This document shows positions 11,831 to 43,453 of a DNA stretch of 64,000 nucleotides, piece by piece. Each line of letters starts with the position of its first letter. Position 1 is the first letter of the stretch. The stretch is from Tanypteryx hageni (taxonomy: Eukaryota > Arthropoda > Insecta > Odonata > Petaluridae). A program made the position numbers and the translations under genes. The stretch spans positions 71,437,315 to 71,501,314 of the forward strand of contig CM054116.1 of assembly GCA_028673005.1 (NCBI GenBank), written 5' to 3'. Below the pieces are notes generated by a model. The model saw nothing but the letters and a program-made list of their open reading frames with translations. It made no database searches and was not told the origin of the DNA.

Positions 11831-14729
11831 TACAGTAAAACCCCGATTTAATGTTCCCGCATTTAGTGAAATCCCTGATTTAGTGAAGATTTTTTCAAGT
11901 CCCGACAATAGCTCCATATAAACAATGTATTATTTTCACGCATTTAGTGAAACCCGATTTAGTGACAAACCCGCATTTAGTGAAAAAATATTATGTACTC
12001 GTACTTCAATTTTTATTTGACGCTTCCCGCATTTAGCAAACTTTTTCATGTGCAAAAAGGAATCACAAAAGAAACATATTGTACGATGACTCTCGGATCG
12101 CGATTTTCAAAGGGCATTTTCTCGTAAACGACGTCGAGTATATAGCACACTATGACAACAGGTAACTGAGCGTGATACCAGAAATGAGGAACATACGAGC
12201 GGGATTCATTACATTGTAGGATTTACGGTTTCCTTGCGGCCGCTACCGTCTTAGCAGACAATGTAGCCGCTTGCGCGTGATGAGCCATTCACAATGTTTT
12301 GAGCGTATATCGTAATTTTTACGTACAATATGCTTCGTTTCTGATTTCTTTTTGCTCATGAAAAAGTTTTAACGTTCTTATCTCGATGACTCTCGGATCG
12401 CGATTTTCAAAGGACATTTTCTCATAAACGACGTCGAGTTGGCACCTAGGTAGAAATAGGAGTCCGTTATTTTGCATATAATTTCATTCTGCAAAGTCGA
12501 ATTCCGATACGAGTGTCACACCTTGGGGGCTTCCCTTGTGAGACATGTCAGCTGATTACTCCGATCCCGATGACGTAATGCCTGTCCCCTCTCCGTCTAC
12601 CTTATCTAGCAGTTCAACTCTTCGTTGTGCTACCTGCCTGTTCGGTGATCACTGTGTAAACCTGAAGCAATTGTGAAAAATATTCTTTCTACTATTTTTA
12701 TTTCTTAATAATGGCTACTAGTAAAAGGAAGAAGCTGACAATTACGGAAAAAGTGAAAATCATTCAAGAAGTGGAAAAGAACCCAAGCATGCCTGCGATA
12801 GAAATTGCACGCAAATTTAATCTTGCACCGTCTTCATTGTTTTGTATAATGAAGAATAAACAATTAATACTTGACGAAGAAGTGAAATGTGGGGGTAAAG
12901 CCATCAAAAGAAAAAATATCAAATCATCACCATATGATGAAATGGAGAAGATATTGATAGAGTGGTTTGTGGGAATGCGCTCCGCCAACCTCCCAATCAA
13001 TGGTGTACTGTTGAAGGAGAAAGCAATTAGGGTAACAACTAGGCTTAGAATAGAAAACTTTAAGGGTTCCAATGGATGGCTGGACAGATTTAAGAAGCGC
13101 CATGGACTTGAATATAAAAGTGTTTGTGGCGAAAGTGCTAGTGTTGATGAAGGAGCTGTTGACTACTGGAAGAGTGTAACATTGGTATGGTATTTAGAAG
13201 GCTATAAGCCGAATGATATTTTTAATGCAGATGAAACGCATTTTTTTCAACCTTCTTCCATCAAAAACTCTTGCTACTAGAGGAGACAAGTGCCATGGTG
13301 GAAAGAAAAGTGCAGTTATCCTATCTTTACTTCTATGTGCAAATTCAGATGGCAGTGAAAAGTTGACACCTCTAATAATAGGTAAATTTGCCAAGCCAAG
13401 GTGTTTTAAAAATGTACGGGCATTGCCATGTAAATATGCCAGTAATAAAAATGCATGGATGTCAACGGATATATTTAAAACATTTTTGAAATCATTAGAT
13501 GCAAAGATGGGTGGTGCAAATAGAAAAATTCTTCTATTTATTGATAAATGTCCGGCCCACCCTCCAGATGCTGATTTTCTTCGCAATATTAAAGTGGTGT
13601 TTTTTCCAGCTAATTGTACTAGCCATCTGCAGCCACTTGACTTGGGCATTATTCACTCCATGAAAGCAAAGTACAGGAAGGCTTTGGTGCAGAAAGCAGT
13701 ATCCTACATTGAGATGAATAAACATTTGATACTGAGCGTCCTTCAGGGTTTGCATATGATAACAGCTGCATGGAATTCAGTTACACCTCAAACAATATAA
13801 AACTGTTTTCATAAGGCTGCGTTCAATTGCAACAATGCTATGGAAATTGATGTAGATATCGATGTGATTGACCACGAAAATTGGTTGAAAATTGCACCTG
13901 ACATGAACACAAATTTTGAAGAGTTTGTCCGGTGTGATGATCTTGAGAGTACGTCTGGTCCTCCACAAGACGTGGAAGAAATCTGTAATACCAAAGAGGC
14001 AGAGGAAGAAGAGGCAGTAGTAGAAGAAGAGGCAGTACAAGAAGAAGAATCAGTTCCCACACTTGGTGAAGCGGTTCAGGCACTTGAAGTGGTGCGAAAA
14101 TATTTAACTTCTTTTGATGTGAACAGCACTACTATATCAAAAGTAAATTCTTTGGAGCGAGAAGTTCTGAATGTTCAGAGCACCTGCCAGAAGAAGCAAA
14201 CAAGTTTGCTGGAATATTTTAATAAATAATTTTCTTGTAGCTATGTATGCTTGGTTTTTGAATAATTTTGATATTTTTTGTGAAATTCCAAATATATTTT
14301 AATATTTTCTATTTAATGTTGTATGATGAAGCTTTTTAAAGGAGGGATGAAAAATTGTTTCAAGATTTATGTCAATTTTGAAAATACTTTTAAAATTTTG
14401 AAATTATTTTTTGTAATCATATGAATGATTCATTACAGAAATTTTCATATTCAATAGCAATAAGGCTTGTTTGTCACTGGAATTTGTTTATAAATGTTTA
14501 TTTTAAAAGTATTAATATAAGAATTGTGCATACAAAATTGAAAAATGGATTTTTATTATAGAGACCATTTTCAGTGGCCTTATTCTGGTATTGTATAATG
14601 GAACTAATACACAAGCAAAAAAGATAAATTTAACTCATTTTAATTGAAAACCTCCATTTAATGAAAACCTCGATTTAGTGAAATATATTCTAATCCCCCA
14701 GCAATTCGTTAAATAGGGGTTTTACTGTA
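11831..14729 (+). mobile_element. Tigger/pogo transposon, near full length
   Basis: Inverted ends are cagtaaaaccccgattta at 11833 and taaataggggttttactg ending at 14727. TA dinucleotides on both sides (11831-11832 and 14728-14729) are the target duplication typical of Tc1/mariner/pogo. The 2895-bp body has subterminal repeats of the form gatttagtgaa and gcatttagtga, a transposase frame at 12711-14229, and no other insertion. It is nested in the hAT at 11702-15368 and is therefore the younger of the two. Confidence 0.95.
12711..14229 (+). pseudogene. Tigger transposase (CENP-B-like, DDE_1), one frameshift and one stop
   Basis: A Tigger-family DDE transposase that would cut and paste its own element. 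The frame opens at ATG 12711 with a psq-type helix-turn-helix (KKLTITEKVKIIQEVEK..., then EIARKFNLAPSSL). A CENP-B-type second HTH follows (LPINGVLLKEKAI, then GSNGWLDRFKKRHGLE), and then the catalytic domain. The first catalytic aspartate is in FNADET, the second in LLFIDKCPAH, and the third in HLQPLDLGI. A one-base indel in the T run near 13241-13247 shifts the frame, and an in-frame TAA at 13798-13800 interrupts the C-terminal part. An acidic glutamate-rich stretch near 14000-14050 precedes the end at 14229. With only two lesions the copy is fairly young, but inactive as read. Confidence 0.93.
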
Positions 14730-15561
14730 TCAGCCAATAACGGGTAGCATTGTAAATATCTTTGAATGGGCTTGTTTGTGCAATGATGTCAGATAAGTAT
14801 TTCTCTCTCACTCTCATTATATTGATCTCAAGAAATGCTGAATCAAGCACTAGCCCAGACCCGAAGACCCTTCCCCCTTTCAATATAGCTCTCAAGTGTT
14901 GATGCAAAGAAAAAAATATTCATCTCAAGAGTAAGATCAAGTGCCTACATCCCCTTCCACTACACAGTACATCTTGGCATTGAATAAGGGCTTTTAGAAG
15001 CCACAATTCGCCAGCTCCCCCTTAAAGCTTCTCCTTCCCATTCATTCCATTCCCCTCTCACGCGTCTCTGCCAACCACCTTAAGAGTGCATGAGCTATAA
15101 CAGCCCAGGTAGGTTCAAACAACGATAAAATGATACGATACCGGTTGGTGGGGACCGTTAGAACACTTGGAACTGTTGGGACCAAGTTAGGACTCAGGTG
15201 GGTGAGAGTGGGACTAGTGACTGCACCCCTTCTCCTGTTCCACCGAGCCCACAGTGACTGAGCCTGTTACTGCTATAACTGTTACTCTGCACACGTACCT
15301 GTTACTGGGAATAGTTCCCTGTTAGTCACTGTGACAAAATAAGTTACTTCAAATACTCCCCAACTCTAGTTCTAAGTGTCCCTGAGGCAGCATTCACATA
15401 AAATATTATTACTTTCTACATGTGCAGTATAGGAGAAAAATATTGTTTGTGTGAAAAAAATTTAATTTGATATTTCAACGAAAATATGTAACTATTTAAG
15501 GCCTCCTGAGTATGCTTCTACTATTTTTTTCAAATATCTCCTTTAGGACTTATATGTAAAT

Positions 15562-15800
15562 GCAGTGGAATCCCGATTTCAGGTTTTCCTGCATTTAAGG
15601 TTGTTTTTTTGAGGTCCCGACCAAAGCTCCATATAAATAATGTATTATATTACCTGATTTAGTGTTTCTCGATTTTGTGAATTGCCCACATTTAAGGGAC
15701 AAAATTCTCGTCTCTAGATGGACATTGTCTCGATTTATGGTGGGTTTACATTATGCAACACAAAAATATATTATTTAGTGAAGTTGTAATGCAATAATTC
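15562..15800 (+). mobile_element. Truncated Tigger 5' end
   Basis: Starting with gcagtggaatcccgattt, this repeats the subterminal region of the Tigger at 11833 with divergence. Shared features include tcccgac, agctccatataaa, aatgtattat and gatttagtg in the same order. It has no partner right end nearby and no transposase, so it is an older 5' fragment lying 190 bp outside the hAT/Tigger nest. Confidence 0.75.
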
Positions 15801-16963
15801 ACACTATCCATCAATGACAACATATACCGGCATTGTTACATTAAATGAACTCAATATTTTGTTGTGCCGTGTTTTCTTAATCCACCTTTAGTCCTTAAGT
15901 CATCTGTTACAAAAGCTGAGGTGATGTCATTACGTGAACATGGATTTTTTTGCTTAAATTTGTTGACTGATTCCAATTTTGGTTAAAATCAGACCGTAAT
16001 AATGACTACTTTACATGAAGACTTACATGTATTTTACAATATATTTCGCAAGCATCTCGTTAAATACTCATCTGAGCGAACTAAAGTTCAATAAAATAAT
16101 TAAATGCACATTTTTTGTCAAATAACTTTTCCAGCAAAATGTAAGGTTTATGATAAATTTAAAGAAAAGGAAATTAGTGTGGTTACATAATTTTATGATT
16201 TTCGATGTTCTTTTGTTCATTCAAAAAAATATTAATTAAAATTTTACAACTCAGGACTTTGCTGTGTGTTATAATAAAATGTGAGTAAAAAAATCTTTAT
16301 GTATGATAGATTGAAATCCTAACATTATCGTATAGTAAATTTCATGCTAAAATTGTAATCAGTCATCGATTGTCTGCTTTTCTATTTCTCCCTCCTCCAT
16401 TTCTGTGCTCTGTATGTAAATACCGTAGGCTGATTTTATCACAAATCAAGTGGAATTTCTACTAAAATATTTTTGTGTTGGTTTATTTAACTGAAAGAAA
16501 CTGATGAACAAGGAATATTACTTCAAGGTAGATGAGCAGTAGGTGGAAGATGTTGACGTTAGTTGTCAAGTGGGAAATTACTGTGGGAAAACATGTAACT
16601 TCTCCTTTAATATATTTGCATACCCCTTGGAAAGGCCTCGCATACCCTCAGGTACAAATGCATTAAAATGATCTATTCCAGATGAGGAGGGATGGAGCTT
16701 GAAAGAATTGGCGAAAGGGTCTGAGAGCATTTTGTGACACAAAAGATAGGTGACTTACAGGAAATCATAAGAATAAAGTCCTCCAGTTGTCGGAAACGAA
16801 GTACAGGATTTATCCAGGAAACACCAGGTACTTAAGCTAGTTTTCACATATATGAGGTTATTAATAAATTAATACCATCTACACAGAGAAGAAATTTTCA
16901 GCAGTTTTGTTGCTTTTATAGCAATAGAAGCTCCTTCCAGTCAGAAAACTTACATTTTATTGG
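15800..16963. other. Unassigned AT-rich sequence
   Basis: No exon, RNA gene or element boundary was recognised. No ORF over 60 codons is present. Confidence 0.5.
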
Positions 16964-17259
16964 CTATAGACCAGGGATGACCAAACCTGCTTACCCTTAG
17001 AGCTGCATATGATAATCTTCCTAAGTTTGAGAGCCACAAGACACATTCTGCACCCAAAAATATTTTAACAGCAAACATAAATAGTATTTGAAGCAATACA
17101 GAGAGACTATATATCTATTAAGCATCCCCAAAACGTCTTAGTCACACCATGGTATTGCATTCTGATGTGATAAGCCTAGGTTCCACCCAATAAGCGTAAA
17201 TGAATAAGAGCTGCACGTTAAGTTAAAAGAGCAGCGGTTTTGCCACCCCTGCTGTAAAC
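16964..17259. mobile_element. hAT-type MITE (280 bp)
   Basis: The element spans 16972-17251. It starts cagggatgaccaaacctgct and ends agcggttttgccacccctg, forming imperfect inverted ends. The flanks ctatagac (16964-16971) and ctgtaaac (17252-17259) match at 6 of 8 positions, as expected for an aged 8-bp target duplication. The internal motif agagctgca occurs in both halves in opposite settings. No ORF. Confidence 0.85.
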
Positions 17260-17905
17260 TGTACACATTTTAGGAAAGTTTCATTAGCAAAAGGTAAGTA
17301 ATTTGTAAATACAAAGAAACAAGATTGAGGATGAATTAAGCATTGATTATCCACTTAAAGTTTGAAATTTAGAGCTAAAAAAAGTGCTATTTAAGAGAAT
17401 TTAGAATAGATCAAGAGTATGTCAAACAGGTGAGAGAAAAGCAACAGCAATTCTTAATCTGCAAAATATATTAATTTTGCCTCAAAAATAACTTTATAAT
17501 AATTAAGTAAAAATTGGTCACTGGTAAATTTCAATTATCACATTTTCTGCCTTTGATGTGCCCATGCATCAAGCCAAGCGACCGTGGCAGGCCGGCGATG
17601 TACATGTATATTGCAGATGTACACTGTTCCTAATACCTTTGGATCCGTTGGCTTTGTGCTGAAAGTTTAGACCTCAAGTGAGCTGCATTTATTTTCTTTT
17701 TAATCCCGGTTTTGCAAGTAGTCTTCCCGCGAGATTTTAAATGTTATATACTTTTTTACGATACTACTATTAATTTTTGAGAAATTTTGCATCTCACTTT
17801 TTTAAATGGACACTAGTTATAAATTCCTAAATTTTTGTCTCACTTTTTAGAATTTTTTGGGCAATTTTGAATAAAAAATAAAAAGATTTTATTTTGAAAG
17901 TTAGG

Positions 17906-18010
17906 ACAGAGGTGACGAACCTGCGGCCCGCAGGCCAGATGCAGCCCTCTTCACAATTTCATGTGGCCCACCACCAGTGTTTCGTAGTATTCAAAACTTT
18001 TTTCATTTTT
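17906..18010 (+). mobile_element. hAT terminus fragment (cag.ggtgacgaacctgcgg type)
   Basis: The sequence cagaggtgacgaacctgcgg followed by cccgcaggccagatgcagcc is a hAT-like left end of a kind found repeatedly in animal genomes. I could not find the matching right end, so only the first ~100 bases are reported and the true extent is unknown. Confidence 0.5.
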
Positions 18011-18445
18011 ATTTTGATTGCCCACCAAGTGTTATTTTATATCTAGCAAAACTGTTTAAGTGTCTAGCATTAAATTGAGATCCCTTAATAAATATCCTTA
18101 TTTTTAATTATATTAAGGTGATATCAAATAAGAAAACTAAAATTACAAATTTGACTGCTGGGGAAATATCACCAATATTTGGAAGGCAGCAAATGTGTTA
18201 AGCTTCCTTTGTGGAGTTTTGTAGTTTTATTAAATTTATACATTATAGATTTTGTATTCTTGAGGAAGAGATCATGAAATTGATTAATGATTTTCAATAT
18301 CAACTAAAACATGAAGACTTTTCTTGTGACTAAAATGTTCTCTCTGAGTAATAAGTTTGGTAAAGGGTGAACAAAAAATGCAATTTTTATGAACTAAAGC
18401 AAATAACTAAATAAATGTTACAACTTTTGAAATTAATTTAAAAAG

Positions 18446-39535
<21,090 letters not shown>

Positions 39536-39889
39536 TATAACAGAAATTTTACAGAATACACTACTTCCAAACAAAATATTCCTCGAAAAACGTTCAATAA
39601 CAGCTACTTAAAAATTGCTTTGCCATACTTTTCAATAGCTTCGAACGCATCTTTTGAAGTTGATTTACAACCTCAGCTTCAGAAAATTACGATATAACAT
39701 CGATGTATCGTGAGGTCAAATACCAACATAAAGACTCGATTCTTTGCGACAATTTTCAGGACTTAACCAGATGAATGAAGGAATGAAATTTTATTGATTC
39801 CGTAGGACTTGGAATAGGTCATAATAAAACATAAAAAAGCACAGACAATACAATACAAAAAACTGAAATAATTATAATATATATATATA

Positions 39890-40095
39890 TAATAATTATC
39901 GAGCTCGTCGTATGGTTGAAAATGCAAGAATATGCGCATAAAATTTTAAAAATGAAAAAGTACTTACCTGAGATAGTATATTCTATACAATTCAATGTAT
40001 TACCACTGAAGACGGCTACATTGTAACCGAAAAGCGTATTTGGTTTTTCATAATCGTGTTGTGGCTATTGGAGATACTTGATATAAATTCTTTTT
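39890..40095 (-). repeat. Conserved-core repeat family, copy 1 (possibly SINE)
   Basis: Its complement contains tatctccaatagccacaaca and cgcttttcggttacaatgta, then gccgtcttcagtggtaat. The same core is at 43846-43935 and, more diverged, at 63715-63800. It lies upstream of the RNMT start. Confidence 0.75.
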
Positions 40096-41099
40096 TCAAT
40101 TTTTTATTTTTAAATTCATATTCTTCGCGACGCTATACCTACTTCTAAGTACTTGAACATAATATGCCTTTAAGTAGATACTACCTACCTACTCTTTTAA
40201 TTAAGAAAAATGCAGTCATTGCATTAACATTTTAGCGAACCATGGCCAATTACATCAATATTTAGGTAACGACTAAGATGAAATTTTCGAGCTGGGTACA
40301 CAATCATTATAGCATGGATTTATAAGGGAAAATTTGACCCGGGATACGGTTTTGGGAAATAAGCTGTTTCCTAGGAACGCATCCCCGACATATGTGCAGG
40401 GATACCTGCATAAAACTAAGCATGAGAAAACCCGCGTTACTAATCTAGACTTAAAAAAACTCATTTCAGAACATTAAAATAATTACGTATACTTTCGGTA
40501 AATGAAGTCACGAGCGAATTGAACGTTCTGGGCGCTTTATATAGGAGAGGAATTTGGTTTAGTGAGCCTTGCTTAAGCCCATAAAGATAAAGAGCCACTG
40601 ATTGCCGATCCCTGGATTGGGGGTGACGATTTTAATCGTTCTTTAATTACCTTTCTGCATTTTTCAAAAGATTCCCTTCCCCTTCCTAATCCTTGGCGCC
40701 GTGATAGCGTGCTTGATTTTTTTTGTGGCGAAATAAATCCCATCTTTTGTTCTTCTTCGCATTCTTTTGTGCCACCTTTTGTTTTCCATCAAATGTGATG
40801 ATAAAAGCAGATTTGTATCTTGAAAACGATTGTAATTACGCATGTCTCTTCACGGCATGTGACTATTTCATAATATAAAAAAACGATTTGGTACTGCCTT
40901 AGTAAATCATTATGGATTAACCGGGAAATTGTCTTCTTTAATAATGTGCTATAAAACCAGTAGCGGTAGGCAATCGCCTATGGGCGGCAATTAAAACAGG
41001 ATTTCTGGGAGGGAATAAAAAATTATAATTAGGCAGACTCTTGATGAATTTAACTATCATGATCCCCAGGAAAACTATACACACGAGCGATTATTTTTT

Positions 41100-42390
41100 A
41101 AATAAACTGATGTGGGCAACACATGCCTTTCTCCATATTTTTATGGCAAATTACATGTTGTTAGCTCTGGGATCGTTGCCAATATTTACTTCCGGTTGAC
41201 AATTAAGAAAAGAAAAGGGAGCATTACTAATTGTAAGACGTAACTAAGCGTCAATTGTTAACAATAGCCTTCGGTAGGTGGCGTGGTGGTGGCAGCTAAA
41301 AATATAAGATATCTCTTAAACAATGCATTATATGGAAAAATGTATCAAACAAAGGTTGTAGAAAATAAAATTTCCTACAACTTTTATTCCAATGCATTTT
41401 TATACTTATCAAATATTAAAGCAAATATTTCAAAATAACGGATAAGTGACAAGAGTAAACTCCCACTTCCGGTAGACCGATTTTTACCAAAAACTAAGCA
41501 GATCTTCTAACTTTTATAAAAGTGTTAAATATAAAATTTTGCATTGACCTGATTAATAGTTTTTGAGTTAGAGCACCCACAAAAATCTATCACATACTGA
41601 CGGACACACAGACATCATCGAGAAAATAGTCAAAACGTGTCCAGGGGACCTTAAAACATGTATTTCCATTGAAATCTTGAATTCGATTTTTTTCATGAAA
41701 ACAATACTTTCTCTATACTTCGTATATGGAGAAAGTAAAAATAATGTAATTTGGCATTGTATTTTTCACCTTTCGATAATTATCTTCCCTAATGATTCAA
41801 CCGTTAGGTAAGACAATGGGTTAATAAAATTCAAAAGTGAAAATTGTTTGAAGGCTCTGTGGTTAACCTGAGATCGAGTTCACAGGTTGTGCACCACTGC
41901 TCTATGTTGTAAAAGCCACCCCTCATTAACCGTATTGCCAGCTCTTCCCCTCCAGCTTCATTTTGACAGACTGACAGACAGACATCATCGAGAAAATAGT
42001 CAAAACGTGTTCAGGGGACCTTAAAACATATTTCTGTTGAAATCTCGAATTCGATTCTTTTCGTGAAAACAATACTTTCTCTATACTTCGTATATGGGGA
42101 AAGTAAAAACTGGGTTACTGATCTTACATTATGGGTGGAATCCCATCATAATTACGACAACTCCAATAGCCACACACAGCCAGGAAAATGTGATGCAGAT
42201 TTTGGCTATATGAAAGCCTAAATGTGTATGTACTGTATTAGCCCGAATATAATGTGACCCCGAATATAGTGTGACCCCAAGTATTTTGAAAGGAATTTTA
42301 GAAAAAGATGAAAAAACGTTTAATTTTCTCTATTTAACACATTTAAATTATCTGTAAACTCATGAAATATGTACTAAAGGGGGATAATGT
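41100..42390. repeat. Duplicated block, copy B (partner 31721-33003)
   Basis: Near-identical to 31721-33003 in the same orientation. It ends inside the pogo-type MITE (only the first ~160 of 496 bases present). At the break, the tail of another repeat unit begins immediately (cgattttttcatgaaaacta, ending agaaagtaaaaatt at 42447). This copy lies between the RNMT and FAM210A starts. Confidence 0.95.
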
Positions 42391-42853
42391 CGATTTTTTC
42401 ATGAAAACTACTTTCTCTATGCTTTGTATATGGAGAAAGTAAAAATTGAATCACAGTCACCTTCGGGTTCAAATAATTTTGATTCCTTAACTTCAGACTT
42501 TCACATCGAATGAAAAACTAAATCTCGCAGTTTTCTAACACGCTAACACTCAATATTGTGAGGGTGTTGGTGATTCCATGATTCCCCGTTCAACAAAACC
42601 GCAAAACGGAATCAAAATAAGACTCCCTGAAATGTGCATATTCGCCACCAGAAGATGTTTCGGTCTGCACACTGGCATATCATAAATTTAGAATTGGTGT
42701 ACGCAAATAAGACGAGAAGGGGTATTTCTAAAAATTGTTTCAATGAATGGGGTATTGAACCCCATAATGGGGTAGGTCTGACCATCCTGCTGGCGGAATT
42801 CACCGCTGCAAAATATGCTCAAGCAATATGAATTTTTTGTCAAAGCTACAAGG

Positions 42854-42938
42854 TTCGAAATCTTGCTAGTTAAACTCGTTCGAAATCTTGCTCATCAAAC
42901 TCGTTCGAAATCTTGCTCATCAAACTCATTTGAAATGC
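42854..42938. repeat. 25-bp tandem repeat, ~3.4 units
   Basis: ttcgaaatcttgctcatcaaactcg with small variants repeats at 42854, 42879 and 42904, then breaks down. It lies about 360 bp upstream of the FAM210A start codon. It includes ttcgaa palindromes at each unit start. Confidence 0.9.
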
Positions 42939-43296
42939 CTTATTTCTCCCACGTCAGTGGAAAACAGATATGTTATAAAACCGTCGGGTTGACAACTCTG
43001 TGTTGGGAAGATACTTTATCGAAGAGCTTGAAGAGTAAGCACTAGAGTGCAAGTTCGATTTGTAGCGTTTCGTTATTCGTGTTTTTGTAGATATAAGGTA
43101 AAGGTCTTGGTGTTCCCATGTGCATAGTAGTGTCTACGTCGTTCCGTTAGTGTTTAATTGCCGAAATATCGAATGAATTGCCTGGTTGTATTTTGTTATT
43201 ACAATACGAAACATTTGTTGGAGCTAGCAATTTATAAATAGCGTAATTATGAGAAAGTAGTTCTGTAGTAGAAGAGGAGCAATTCGATTTCTACAG

Positions 43297-43453
43297 ATGA
43301 TTGTTCATTTTTCGTATCCTATTAGGATAAATAATGTTTTTACTAAAGGAAAACACGTAGTAAAGGTATTATTACGTCCATGTTGTGCTACTGCATCCAC
43401 TTCAGTTAGAAGAAACTTGTACGGCGATGAAAGATTCGGAACTTATACTCCAA
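43297..43453 (+). CDS. FAM210A: FAM210A coding exon 1 (presequence)
   Basis: ATG at 43297; the exon ends one base into a codon at a gtgagc donor after TYTP. The continuous frame to 43491 runs into the intron. The phase and the joined reading (TYTPNGYGGIFSIKP) support this exon, though the N-terminus of the family is poorly conserved. Confidence 0.75.

Larger units (their letters stand above)
11694..15376. mobile_element. hAT element, interrupted by a nested Tigger
   Basis: The left end at 11702 (tagagttgaggagtgtgact) and the complement of the right end at 15368 (tagagttggggagtatttga) are related terminal repeats; further inwards both have tgtcacagtgac. The flanks gttataag (11694-11701) and gttctaag (15369-15376) are an 8-bp duplication with one mismatch, as expected for hAT. 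About 770 bp of this element remain around the 2.9-kb Tigger at 11833-14727. No hAT transposase was recognised in the residual sequence. Confidence 0.82.

Noticed and set aside
12764..13755. Minus-strand ORFs across the Tigger region
   Set aside because: Antisense shadows of the transposase, which has clear domain motifs on the plus strand.
13777..14083. Three overlapping minus-strand ORFs rich in S, L and P
   Set aside because: Antisense of the glutamate-rich stretch of the Tigger transposase.
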